A stretch of DNA of 64,000 nt from contig CM054060.1 in assembly GCA_028641055.1 (NCBI GenBank), forward strand, positions 206,112,445-206,176,444. Reading direction: 5' to 3'. Position 1 is the stretch's first letter, and each line of letters begins with the position of its first letter. This DNA is from Alopecurus myosuroides (lineage: Eukaryota > Streptophyta > Magnoliopsida > Poales > Poaceae). Positions 35,109 through 47,489 of the stretch are shown in pieces. The translations under genes were made by a program, and so were the position numbers. The notes below the pieces were generated by a model. The model worked only from the letters and a program-made list of their open reading frames with translations, had not been told where the DNA came from and did not search any database.

Positions 35109-35126
35109 CAGTACATAAACGTACTG
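35109..35126 (-). promoter_or_regulatory. Conserved LTR hairpin (C1)
   Basis: CAGTAC-ATAAAC-GTACTG followed by GCAAG. Also in C2 (40493-40510), C3 (45863-45880) and C4 (51247-51264), and with other loops in D, E and F. Confidence 0.6.
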
Positions 35127-35522
35127 GCAAGCAAGACTCACAATTCACCAAAGTGTACCCGTCAACACCAAGCACAGATGATTTGGGTTCAACGGAAGAA
35201 ATGGGTGATACAAAAGATGCGGCATCTGGCTGCTCTAACCAACTACAGAAACATGCTACAACTTCCGGCTAACAGAAAGGGGATAAGATAGCGTATCGTA
35301 ACCAACTACAACTAACTCCAAACAAACCCATCCTGGATCTCGCCCCTTATCCAAAGAAGCAATCCAAGGATAACTCACACAGTTGGATTAATGATGGTTC
35401 AAGTTATTGTGTCAATAAGACTATTACTAGTCAGATTGTTAATCATTAGTTAGGTGTAAGTTGTTCTGAGTACTTGTTAGCCAGTACTTTCACCAAGTCA
35501 TCCATAACCGCGGAAAACACGG

Positions 35523-35550
35523 CTTCTCGAGAAGATTTAACCCTGCAGGG
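35523..35550 (-). promoter_or_regulatory. Paired palindromes in LTR C1
   Basis: CTTCTCGAGAAG (35523-35534) and CCCTGCAGGG (35541-35550), both perfect. The second corresponds to CTCTGCAGAG in D and CCCTGCAGGG in E. Repeated in C2-C4. Confidence 0.55.
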
Positions 35551-36736
35551 GTGCACCAATTTGGCCGTACACGTAAGAATAACCCGCCAGATGGAATGGC
35601 CTTTCCACCAAGCGGGGCACTCAACACAACTCAACTCTTCTTCGCATCAAGCCCAAAGAACCCCGTGCAATTGAGCGCACGGCTAATCAAGCCCCACGAA
35701 GAAAGGGGACTCTCATGGCACTCTAAGAACGTGTCTCCCTAAATGCCGACTACAAAAGTTCCACCCTGGTACCAAGGGTTCGCACCTGCATATGCATGCG
35801 GCAAATGGAAAACCCGAACTAAATGAGGCGATTTGGACGAGATGCGAATCGAATCAAATTGAGGGGGGCGCCCATACACGCTTCCCACATGCGGTTAGTG
35901 CGCTCATCATGGATCAGTAGACAAGAACCTTTTCCTAACTAGGGTCGACACTAGCAGGCCTCAAAACCACGCCGGGCCTCCTGCCGGTGCCTTATCATCA
36001 AATTATTATTACCTCAAACATTAACAGGTTGATTATTTAACATCGAGCCCCAGAACATAATGATATAGTGACAGAAAGTAACGGACAACAGACTCGAGCA
36101 AAAACAACCCTAAGCATGCTAGTAAGACACGGGCAACAAGCAATGGGGTTATAGGGGTGGAGGTGAGGCTATATCAGGGTTAAAGGATAACATGTGATAG
36201 GATCGAACACGAGCAACGAATCTTAAGGCTAGCAGAATAGACAACGTAAAGTATAGCCAATGTGGAAAGGAACACAATGGTTCATGTGAGTGAATACTTG
36301 CCTGCAAACTCAGCAGCCTGGTACTGAGCTAGATCCTTAGAAGGGGTGTCGTAAGTATCGTCTGTCTCAACGTCGTCGTCTATTCGAGAAGAAGCAAACA
36401 AACAACGCAGAGAGACAAACAATCAATAACATGGCATAGTGCACAATCATGGGATGATGCATGACCATTTAATTGATGCATCAAAATTAAACTAGTTGAC
36501 ATGGTAACATAACATAATTAAATGGACCCATATGCAATTTGGATTACATATGGAAAGCCCATGAGTTAAGGTTGGAATAATTGTTTTACAACTAAACAAC
36601 AGGTGAAAGTGGATTAGAATGATGCATGGATGAGAAAAACAGAAGAAAACAACAATAGAATCAATTTGAAATGAAGTTTACCAAGTTTGGAATTTTATTT
36701 ATTAAGTTATGAAATTTTGGTTTCTTAAAGGAGTTA

Positions 36737-37545
36737 TACAAGCATTTGTTGTTTTCACCAATTTTAATTGTTCAAAATAGATAACAAAGTTCATATTTGG
36801 AAAGTACACAAAATTTTAGTTGGAATACATGTTTCAATTATTGAAAAAGGAATTAGAATGAATTAATTATGAATTACACAAATTTAAACAGGATTTAAGT
36901 GAATTAAATTCAAGTATGAAATTATTTGAATTTTTATTTGTTTAAAAATTAAATGAAGTTCATATTTGAAAAGTTTATACTTTTATGGTTGGAAAACATA
37001 TTTTATATGTTCAAAAAGAATTTAATTTGAGCAAGTTATGAATTTAACAATATTAAATGATTTAAACAAGGTTTAAATCATTTAACCAATTTTAATTATT
37101 CAAAACATGAAACAAATTTTATATTTGAAAAGGTGGTTCAATTTAGCATGGAAAACATATTTTATTTATTGAAAATGGATTTAAAATGAGCAAGTTATTA
37201 ATTTGGCAATTTTAAAGGCATTAATTAAGAAACAGTTGTTTTCAGCAGTTTAAATTATTCAAAACAGAACACAAAGTTGATATTTGCAAAGTATATGAAA
37301 AATGGGATGGAAAACATATTTAGTTTGTTGAATTTGGAATTTTTATGCCCAAGTTATGAATTTTGCAAACTTAAGTGAATTAAACAAGTTTTCAAATATT
37401 TCACCAATTTAAAATATTCCAAACAGTAAAAAAAAATTATATTTGGGTATAGAATTTGATTTGGTATTGAAAACATATTTAAAATGTTGAAATTGGAGTT
37501 AAAATGAATTATTTATGCAATTTCCAAAATTAGGTATTATTCTGC
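36737..37545 (-). repeat. Degenerate 160-bp tandem repeat in LTR C1
   Basis: Five units, recognisable by CATATTTGGAAAGT-like blocks near 36793, 36960, 37120, 37276 and 37438. Each is followed by GGAAAACATATTT and then AAGTTATGAATTT. Spacing is about 158-168 bp. AT-rich, non-coding. Confidence 0.7.
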
Positions 37546-37683
37546 CATTTAATTAACAGTTAGGGGCTTAGAAAATATGTACAGGGACCTAGAAGAGATT
37601 AGCAAGGACTGTTCTGTGAATAGAAGGTTTGTGCAGGGCCTAGAAAAATAAGATGGAAAAAGGGGGGTTTAATCCCGGGGGTG

Positions 37684-37740
37684 GGATTCGAACCCACGAC
37701 CCCCTGCTGCGCGCGCAGCGGCTGTTGCCACTGCGGTGGA
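37684..37740 (-). other. tRNA-like segment with perfect B-box in LTR C1
   Basis: Minus strand GTGGGTTCGAATCCCAC forms a perfect T-arm with B-box GGTTCGAATCC (37684-37694). About 40 nt upstream is GTGGCAACAGCCG, a partial A-box. Between them lies CTGCGCGCGCAG, able to form an anticodon-like stem. The acceptor stem is not convincing, so this is a relic or a mimic of a tRNA, not a tRNA gene. Confidence 0.5.
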
Positions 37741-38291
37741 TTGCTGTTGCTTGTCAGTATAGGGTGCACGTTTGGGTTTGAGGTTCAGCTAGCGAAAAAA
37801 GACTGACGAACTGAATTTGGTTTCAGTTACTGAACCACGACAGGAAGCAATCGCCGGCGGCTAGCCGCAGATGCTCGTGGTGGTTGGATGCGTGGGCTCG
37901 TGGTGCTGCGTGTGGCCGTGTGCGTGTGCTCGTGGCTACTGACAGAGGGAAAGGAGGAGGGCAGGGTGGTCACCGTGGGGAAACGGAGGCGATGATGAGC
38001 TCGGGCAGCTGCAGTGGCCGGCGGTGAGAACCTCGACGGCGGCGGCGAATCCGATGCTCCCGGACGCTGTGGTGACGTCGAGGAGGTAGCCGGCGGTGAG
38101 GGGATTCCGTTCCCGGCCCTAGCCTGGCCGGAGGAAGGGCCTAGCGGCGGCGATCACCGGAGGGAGGAGGTGGTGGTTCGGGTGGAGAGGTTCAGAGAGA
38201 GAGAGCAGAGGGGGAGGAGAGAAAAATGGAGGCGGGGGAGAGAGGAAGAGAGGAGGAGAGAATAGGGCAGAAGGGAGCCCTCGGGCTAGGG

Positions 38292-38297
38292 TTTATA
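38292..38297 (-). promoter_or_regulatory. TATA box of LTR C1
   Basis: Minus strand CCCCTATAAACCCTAGCC followed by a long CT-rich leader (TCTCTCCTCC...). This puts the transcription start about 0.8 kb into the LTR and leaves a leader of about 3.7 kb before the primer site. Confidence 0.65.
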
Positions 38298-39099
38298 GGG
38301 GAGGGGGAGAGCGAGCTCGGCCGTTGCTACTCCTCTCTGTCGACGTGGGTGCCCTGGATGGGGTGCCGTACGAGAGGAGGAAGACAGAGGGGGGTACGGG
38401 CCTGAGGGAGATGGTGGGCTGGCCCAACTGGGCTGGCCTGCCCACTCTCCCTCTCTTTTGCCTTATTTTTTCTTTTCTTTCTTCTTTTTTTTTTTTGCAG
38501 ATTTGAATAGGAAAGAATAGAATGAGTTTTTAGGGTTAGAAAAATTAGGAGAAAAATAGTTATAGGTTAGTTATGATTACAGCAAAAACTTGTAAAATTT
38601 TGTTTTCAAAAAGTTTGAATTATGGTGCTGTTTGTAATTTCAATTGAAATTGAGTGAATTTACTATTAATTGAATAATTGAACTTAAGAAATTAAAAGTT
38701 TTTAAAATCAAGTTTATTTGGAACAGATGATAGATTCGTTTTGTAATTTCCATAAAGTTCAAAAGGGGTTGCTGTTTGGAGAATTAATTGAATTTGAAAA
38801 TGTTTTGGTATTAAATGAATTATTGATAGAAACAAATCAATAGTTTTGAAATTACAACTTTAATGGAAACAAATGATTGTTTTGATTTGAATATTCATTT
38901 GGAAAATTGTAACATCACAAGTATGAAACAAAAGGTTTGAAATTTGATTTGAAATTCAAATAGAAAACAAAGGAAAACAAATGAAATCAGAGGAAAACAA
39001 TTGGAAAACAAATGCAAAACTTAAGATGCCATGATGCAAAACATAAAATAACAGAGAGCAAACATTCTAATGGCTGTTTTTCATACTTGGGATGTTACA

Positions 39100-39927
39100 A
39101 AACGCCCCCCTTGAAGGAATCGCGCCCCGAGATTCCTACTGAGAAGAGAAAAGGTCCGGATACTTCTTGCGAAGATCCTCTTGTGCTGTGACACGTGAAA
39201 CACATCGTGCACCTTGGATAGTTTTTCTGGAAGTTCAAGACGATAGGCATCCCTGGCAACTCTTCTGGAAAGACATCAGGTAATTTGCAAACCACCGGTA
39301 CATTTTTGAGTAAAGGTAGAGGTTTTGTATCGAGGGTGTATAGCTGAATAGAACTTGATTCATTTGGAGAATAGACTATCTGGCCAGAAGGGTGGAACAG
39401 AGTTATTGATTAGACGCTGGTAGAAGAACTGAAGTGGGAAGCCACAACAAGGTTTCAACGGACGAAAAGGATGTTGAGAAGAACAGGATATCGAAGCAAC
39501 ATCGGGAAACACGAAACCAAAACACTCCTGAGGTACTACGGAAAACCCATCCGGGCTTCTAAAGGATCAATATCTACTGCTTAAGGAATAGAGGATCTGC
39601 TTCCGGGGCTTACACGCCTCCGTTCTCAATCGTGAGTAGGCAACATGATAAATCATGTCACAACCACCTCCATTCCTATGGTCTAGTAGATATAACTATC
39701 CTAGAGAAACCAGGATTCGTGAAATCCTAACTTGAAAGTTTAGGTGAGAAGAGAAAAACAACGTTGCACTTCCTTACCAGAAAAAGGGAGGGTGGGTGGG
39801 GAAAGAAAAAAAAGAACAGAATTCCTACTCTCACGTTTCATTTTTCCTATATAGCTACAAAATAGTTTCTAGACTCAACTGCGACCAGTAAAAGGGATCC
39901 TACAGGCAGACAGGCTCTGATACCATT
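39100..39927 (-). mobile_element. Internal domain 1 of element C (828 bp)
   Basis: Minus strand: tRNA-Met primer site at 39925-39913 (TGGTATCAGAGCC, two bases from the LTR), non-coding body, RT-leader relic at 39295-39245, polypurine tract AAGGGGGGCG at 39112-39103. Differs from internals 2 and 3 at about two sites (TTGTGCTG and GACGCTGG). Confidence 0.9.
39245..39295 (-). pseudogene. Relic of the leader of a gypsy RT domain, C internal 1
   Basis: The minus strand encodes VVCKLPDVFPEELPGMP, the conserved run that precedes the reverse transcriptase domain in many plant Ty3/gypsy elements (Tekay/Del-like). After it the frame (to 39095) has no RT similarity. It shows that C came from an autonomous element by loss of nearly all coding sequence. 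Confidence 0.75.
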
Positions 39928-42119
39928 TGTCGCACCCGGACTTCTAGAGGATACTCACAGTCCGCTAAACAGTAGAACAAATGGCTTACGGGGCATACCG
40001 GCACCCGCATCTCAATATGAGCAGGCCAACACGTAAACGTGTGACAACCATTCTCTACTATCCATCGTCTGCGTAAACCATCCCCTAGAAATCAGGACAC
40101 TTCCGTTGACGTACTTCATAACATACACACATGGTACGTCAACGGCATTTGAACAAGTGATATCACAACAGATCTCTTAAGACACAAAAGATTGAAATAA
40201 GTTGCAAATAGCTCTCACTAGAGCAGAGATAGCAAATACAATCATCCAGAGGACACATGTCCCAACAATTCATCATTACAACACAGCGGAAGCATCCAAA
40301 ATGTCTGAGTACAGACAAGATCCAAATAGGCCTAAGAGGCCGGAAACGAAAAGACGGAGCCCATCCACGAAGTCTCGGATCCTGCCCGGGTCCGCTATCT
40401 ACTCGTCAGCAGCCATCGTCATACTCCACGTAGTAGCCACCAAGTGAAATCCTCGGAAACGTAGTCTGCGGAAACCACAGCCCCAAAGGGGTCAGTACAT
40501 AAACGTACTGGCAAGCAAGACTCGCAATTCACCAAAGTGTACCCGTCAACACCAAGCACAGATGCTTTGGGTTCAACGGAAGAAATGGGTGATACAAAAG
40601 ATGCGGCAGCTGGCTGCTCTAACCAACTACAGAAACATGCTACAACTACCGGCTAACAGAAAAGGGATAAGATAGCGTATCGTAACCAACTACAACTAAC
40701 TCCAAACAAACCCATCCTGGATCTCGCCCCTTATCCAAAGAAGCAATCCGAGGATAACTCACACAGTTGGATTAATGATGGTTCAAGTTATTGTGTCAAT
40801 AAGACTATTACTAGTCAGATTGTTAATCATTAGTTAGGTGTAAGTTGTTCTGAGTACTTGTTAGCCAGTACTTTCACCAAGTCATCCATAACCGCGGAAA
40901 ACACGGCTTCTCGAGAAGATTTAACCCTGCAGGGGTGCACCAATTTGGCCGTACACGTAAGAATAACCCGCCAGATGGAATGGCCTTTCCACCAAGCGGG
41001 GCACTCAACACAACTCAACTCTTCTTCGCATCAAGCCCAAAGAACCCCGTGCAATTGAGCGCACGGCTAATCAAGCCCCATGAAGAAAGGGGACCCTCAT
41101 AGCACTCTAAGAACGTGTCTCCCTAAATGCCGACTACAAAAGTTCCACCCTGGTACCAAGGGTTCGCACCTGCATATGCATGCGGCAAATGGAAAACCCG
41201 AACTAAATGAGGCGATTTGGACGAGATGCGAATCGAATCAAATTGAGGGGGGCGCCCATACACGCTTCCCACATGCGGTTAGTGCGCTCATCATGGATCA
41301 GTAGATAAGACCCTTTTCCTAATTAGGGTCGACACTAGCAGGCCTCAAAACCACGCCGGGCCTCCTGCCGGTGCCTTATCATCAAATTATTATTACCTCA
41401 AACATTAACATGTTGATTGTTTAACATCGAGCCCCAGAACATAATGATATAGTGACAGAAAGTAACGGACAACAGACTCGAGCAAAAACAACCCTAAGCA
41501 TGCTAGTAAGACACGGGCAACAAGCAATGGGGTTATAGGGGTGGAGGTGAGGCTATATCAGGGTTAAAGGATAACATGTGATAGGATCGAACACGAGCAA
41601 CGAATCTTAAGGCTAGCAGAATAGACAACGGAAAGTATAGCCAATGTGGAAAGGAACACAATGGTTCATGTGAGTGAATACTTGCCTGCAAACTCAGCAG
41701 CCTGGTACTGAGCTAGATCCTTAGAAGGGGTGTCGTAAGTATCGTCTGTCTCAACGTCGTCGTCTATTCGAGAAGAAGCAAACAAACAACACAGAGAGAC
41801 AAACAATCAATAACATGGCATAGTGCACAATCATGGGATGATGCATGACCATTTAATTGATGCATCAAAATTAAACTAGTTGACATGGTAACATAACATA
41901 ATTAAATGGACCCATATGCAATTTGGATTACATATGGAAAGCCCATGAGTTAAGGTTGGAATAATTGTTTTACAACTAAACAACAGGTGAAAGTGGATTA
42001 GAATGATGCATGGATGAGAAAAACAGAAGAAAACAACAATAGAATCAATTTGAAATGAAGTTTACCAAGTTTGGAATTTTATTTATTAAGTTATGAAATT
42101 TTGGTTTCTTAAAGGAGTT

Positions 42120-42915
42120 ATACAAGCATTTGTTGTTTTCACCAATTTTAATTGTTCAAAATAGATAACAAAGTTCATATTTGGAAAGTACACAAAATTT
42201 TAGTTGGAATACATGTTTCAATTATTGAAAAAGGAATTAGAATGAATTAATTATGAATTACACAAATTTAAACAGGATTTAAGTGAATTAAATTCAAGTA
42301 TGAAATTATTTGAATTTTTATTTGTTTAAAAATTAAATGAAGTTCATATTTGAAAAGTTTATACTTTTATGGTTGGAAAACATATTTTATATGTTCAAAA
42401 AGAATTTAATTTGAGCAAGTTATGAATTTAACAATATTAAATGATTTAAATCATTTAACCAATTTTAATTATTCAAAACATGAAACAAATTTTATATTTG
42501 AAAAGTTGGTTCAATTTAGCATGGAAAACATATTTTATTTATTGAAAATGGATTTAAAATGAGCAAGTTATTAATTTGGCAATTTTAAAGGCATTAATTA
42601 AGAAACAGTTGTTTTCAGCAGTTTAAATTATTCAAAACAGAACACAAAGTTGATATTTGCAAAGTATATGAAAAATGGGATGGAAAACATATTTAGTTTG
42701 TTGAATTTGGAATTTTTATGCCCAAGTTATGAATTTTGCAAACTTAAGTGAATTAAACAAGTTTTCAAATATTTCACCAATTTAAAATATTCCAAACAGT
42801 AAAAAAAATTTATATTTGGGTATAGAATTTGATTTGGTATTGAAAACATATTTAAAATGTTGAAATTGGAGTTAAAATGAATTATTTATGCAATTTCCAA
42901 AATTAGGTATTATTC
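42120..42915 (-). repeat. Degenerate 160-bp tandem repeat in LTR C2
   Basis: Same five-unit array as in C1, with a 13-bp deletion in the third unit. Confidence 0.7.
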
Positions 42916-43056
42916 TGCCATTTAATTAACAGTTAGGGGCTTAGAAAATATGTACAGGGACCTAGAAGAGATTAGCAAGGCCTGTTCTGTGAATAGAAGG
43001 TTTGTGCAGGGCCTAGAAAAATAAGATGGAAAAAGGGGGGTTTAATCCCGGGGGTG

Positions 43057-43113
43057 GGATTCGAACCCACGACCCCCTGCTGCGCGCGCAGCGGCTGTTG
43101 CCACTGCGGTGGA
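43057..43113 (-). other. tRNA-like segment in LTR C2
   Basis: Same T-arm and B-box as in C1; B-box 43057-43067. Confidence 0.5.
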
Positions 43114-43664
43114 TTGCTGTTGCTTGTCAGTATAGGGTGCACGTTTGGGTTTGAGGTTCAGCTAGCGAAAAAAGACTGACGAACTGAATTTGGTTTCAGT
43201 TACTGAACCACGACAGGAAGCAATCGCCGGCGGCTAGCCGCAGATGCTCGTGGTGGTTGGATGCGTGTTCTCGTGGTGCTGCGTGTGGCCGTGTGCGTGT
43301 GCTCGTGGCTACTGACAGAGGGAAAGGAGGAGGGCAGGGTGGTCACCGTGGGGAAACGGAGGCGATGATGAGCTCGGGCAGCTGCAGTGGCCGGCGGCGA
43401 GAACCTCGACGGCGGCGGCGAATCCGATGCTCCCGGACGCTGTGGTGACGTCGAGGAGGTAGCCGGCGGTGAGGGGATTCCGTTCCCGGCCCTAGCCTGG
43501 CCGGAGGAAGGGCCTAGCTGCGGCGATCACCGGAGGGAGGAGGTGGTGGTTCGGGTGGAGAGGTTCAGAGAGAGAGAGCAGAGGGGGAGGAGAGAAAAAT
43601 GGAGGCGGGGGAGAGAGGAAGAGAGGAGGAGAGAATAGGGCAGAAGGGAGCCCTCGGGCTAGGG

Positions 43665-43670
43665 TTTATA
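43665..43670 (-). promoter_or_regulatory. TATA box of LTR C2
   Basis: Same promoter context as C1. Confidence 0.65.
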
Positions 43671-44469
43671 GGGGAGGGGGAGAGCGAGCTCGGCCGTTGC
43701 TACTCCTCTCTGTCGACGTGGGTGCCCTGGATGGGGTGCCGTACGAGAGGAGGAAGACAGAGGGGGGTACGGGCCTGAGGGAGATGGTGGGCTGGCCCAA
43801 CTGGGCTGGCCTGCCCACTCTCCCTCTCTTTTGCCTTATTTTTTCTTTTCTTTCTTCTTTTTTTTTGCAGATTTGAATAGGAAAGAATAGAATGAGTTTT
43901 TAGGGTTAGAAAAATTAGGAGAAAAATAGTTATAGGTTAGTTATGATTACAGCAAAAACTTGTAAAATTTTGTTTTCAAAAAGTTTGAATTATGGTGATG
44001 TTTGTAATTTCAATTGAAATTGAGTGAATTTACTATTAATTGAATAATTGAACTTAAGAAATTAAAAGTTTTTAAAATCAAGTTTATTTGGAACAGATGA
44101 TAGATTCGTTTTGTAATTTCCATAAAGTTCAAAAGGGGTTGCTGTTTGGAGAATTAATTGAATTTGAAAATGTTTTGGTATTAAATGAATTATTGATAGA
44201 AACAAATCAATAGTTTTGAAATTACAACTTTAATGGAAACAAATGATTGTTTTGATTTGAATATTCATTTGGAAAATTGTAACATCACAAGTATGAAACA
44301 AAAGGTTTGAAATTTGATTTGAAATTCAAATAGAAAACAAAGGAAAACAAATGAAATCAGAGGAAAACAATTGGAAAACAAATGCAAAACTTAAGATGCC
44401 ATGATGCAAAACATAAAATAACAGAGAGCAAACATTCTAATGGCTGTTTTTCATACTTGGGATCTTACA

Positions 44470-45297
44470 AAACGCCCCCCTTGAAGGAATCGCGCCCCGA
44501 GATTCCTACTGAGAAGAGAAAAGGTCCGGATACTTCTTGCGAAGATCCTCTTGAGCTGTGACACGTGAAACACATCGTGCACCTTGGATAGTTTTTCTGG
44601 AAGTTCAAGACGATAGGCATCCCTGGCAACTCTTCTGGAAAGACATCAGGTAATTTGCAAACCACCGGTACATTTTTGAGTAAAGGTAGAGGTTTTGTAT
44701 CGAGGGTGTATAGCTGAATAGAACTTGATTCATTTGGAGAATAGACTATCTGGCCAGAAGGGTGGAACAGAGTTATTGATTAGACGCCGGTAGAAGAACT
44801 GAAGTGGGAAGCCACAACAAGGTTTCAACGGACGAAAAGGATGTTGAGAAGAACAGGATATCGAAGCAACATCGGGAAACACGAAACCAAAACACTCCTG
44901 AGGTACTACGGAAAACCCATCCGGGCTTCTAAAGGATCAATATCTACTGCTTAAGGAATAGAGGATCTGCTTCCGGGGCTTACACGCCTCCGTTCTCAAT
45001 CGTGAGTAGGCAACATGATAAATCATGTCACAACCACCTCCATTCCTATGGTCTAGTAGATATAACTATCCTAGAGAAACCAGGATTCGTGAAATCCTAA
45101 CTTGAAAGTTTAGGTGAGAAGAGAAAAACAACGTTGCACTTCCTTACCAGAAAAAGGGAGGGTGGGTGGGGAAAGAAAAAAAAGAACAGAATTCCTACTC
45201 TCACGTTTCATTTTTCCTATATAGCTACAAAATAGTTTCTAGACTCAACTGCGACCAGTAAAAGGGATCCTACAGGCAGACAGGCTCTGATACCATT
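44470..45297 (-). mobile_element. Internal domain 2 of element C (828 bp)
   Basis: Same layout: primer site 45295-45283, RT relic 44665-44615, polypurine tract beside 44470. I saw no difference from internal 3 by eye. Confidence 0.9.
44615..44665 (-). pseudogene. Relic of RT leader, C internal 2
   Basis: Identical 17-residue relic in the second internal copy. Confidence 0.75.
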
Positions 45298-47489
45298 TGT
45301 CGCACCCGGACTTCTAGAGGATACTCACAGTCCGCTAAACAGTAGAACAAATGGCTTACGGGGCATACCGGCACCCGCATCTCAATATGAGCAGGCCAAC
45401 ACGTAAACGTGTGACAACCATTCTCTACTATCCATCGTCTGCGTAAACCATCCCCTAGAAATCAGGACACTTCCGTTGACGTACTTCATAACATACACAC
45501 ATGGTACGTCAACGGCATTTGAACAAGTGATATCACAACAGATCTCTTAAGACACAAAAGATTGAAATAAGTTGCAAATAGCTCTCACTAGAGCAGAGAT
45601 AGCAAATACAATCATCCAGAGGACACATGTCCCAACAATTCATCATTACAACACATCGGAAGCATCCAAAATGTCTGAGTACAGACAAGATCCAAATAGG
45701 CCTAAGAGGCCGGAAACGAAAAGACGGAGCCCATCCACGAAGTCTCGGATCCTGCCCGGGTCCGCTATCTACTCGTCAGCAGCCATCGTCATACTCCACG
45801 TAGTAGCCACCAAGTGAAATCCTCGGAAACGTAGTCTGCGGAAACCACAGCCCCAAAGGGGTCAGTACATAAACGTACTGGCAAGCAAGACTCGCAATTC
45901 ACCAAAGTGTACCCGTCAACACCAAGCACAGATGCTTTGGGTTCAACGGAAGAAATGGGTGATACAAAAAATGCGGCAGCTGGCTGCTCTAACCAACTAC
46001 AGAAACATGCTACAACTACCGGCTAACAGAAAGGGGATAAGATAGCGTATCGTAACCAACTACAACTAACTCCAAACAAACCCATCCTGGATCTCGCCCC
46101 TTATCCAAAGAAGCAATCCGAGGATAACTCACACAGTTGGATTAATGATGGTTCAAGTTATTGTGTCAATAAGACTATTACTAGTCAGATTGTTAATCAT
46201 TAGTTAGGTGTAAGTTGTTCTGAGTACTTGTTAGCCAGTACTTTCACCAAGTCATCCATAACCGCGGAAAACACGGCTTCTCGAGAAGATTTAACCCTGC
46301 AGGGGTGCACCAATTTGGCCGTACACGTAAGAATAACCCGCCAGATGGAATGGCCTTTCCACCAAGCGGGGCACTCAACACAACTCAACTCTTCTTCGCA
46401 TCAAGCCCAAAGAACCCCGTGCAATTGAGCGCACGGCTAATCAAGCCCCATGAAGAAAGGGGACCCTCATAGCACTCTAAGAACGTGTCTCCCTAAATGC
46501 CGACTACAAAAGTTCCACCCTGGTACCAAGGGTTCGCACCTGCATATGCATGCGGCAAATGGAAAACCCGAACTAAATGAGGCGATTTGGACGAGATGCG
46601 AATCGAATCAAATTGAGGGGGGCGCCCATACACGCTTCCCACATGCGGTTAGTGCGCTCATCATGGATCAGTAGATAAGACCCTTTTCCTAATTAGGGTC
46701 GACACTAGCAGGCCTCAAAACCACGCCGGACCTCCTGCCGGTGCCTTATCATCAAATTATTATTACCTCAAACATTAACATGTTGATTGTTTAACATCGA
46801 GCCCCAGAACATAATGATATAGTGACAGAAAGTAACGGACAACAGACTCGAGCAAAAACAACCCTAAGCATGCTAGTAAGACACGGGCAACAAGCAATGG
46901 GGTTATAGGGGTGGAGGTGAGGCTATATCAGGGTTAAAGGATAACATGTGATAGGATCGAACACGAGCAACGAATCTTAAGGCTAGCAGAATAGACAACG
47001 GAAAGTATAGCCAATGTGGAAAGGAACACAATGGTTCATGTGAGTGAATACTTGCCTGCAAACTCAGCAGCCTGGTACTGAGCTAGATCCTTAGAAGGGG
47101 TGTCGTAAGTATCGTCTGTCTCAACGTCGTCGTCTATTCGAGAAGAAGCAAACAAACAACGCAGAGAGACAAACAATCAATAACATGGCATAGTGCACAA
47201 TCATGGGATGATGCATGACCATTTAATTGATGCATCAAAATTAAACTAGTTGACATGGTAACATAACATAATTAAATGGACCCATATGCAATTTGGATTA
47301 CATATGGAAAGCCCATGAGTTAAGGTTGGAATAATTGTTTTACAACTAAACAACAGGTGAAAGTGGATTAGAATGATGCATGGATGAGAAAAACAGAAGA
47401 AAACAACAATAGAATCAATTTGAAATGAAGTTTACCAAGTTTGGAATTTTATTTATTAAGTTATGAAATTTTGGTTTCTTAAAGGAGTT

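Larger units (their letters stand above)
34545..39099 (-). repeat. LTR C1 (4555 bp)
   Basis: Left-most LTR, the outer 3' LTR in element orientation. Its first 1.7 kb carries at least ten variants absent from C2-C4 (for example CACTTCTGTTG where the others have CACTTCCGTTG). Its remainder matches C2 and C3. It has an AT-rich body with a 160-bp degenerate repeat, then a GC-rich leader, TATA box and U3. Confidence 0.95.
39928..44469 (-). repeat. LTR C2 (4542 bp)
   Basis: Inner LTR. The left part matches C3/C4 and the right part matches C1/C3. A 13-bp deletion near 42445 between short TTTAAA repeats explains its shorter length. The end reads GATCTTACA rather than GATGTTACA. Confidence 0.95.

Noticed and set aside
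37684..37740. A genuine tRNA gene
   Set aside because: T-arm and B-box are perfect, but D-arm, anticodon loop and acceptor stem do not pair as a tRNA.
38014..38265. 83-codon frame repeated at 38014, 43387, 48770 and 54156 as a gene family
   Set aside because: It is antisense to the GC-rich leader of LTR C; copies are LTR copies, and composition (Gly/Glu/Arg-rich) follows from GC-rich DNA.
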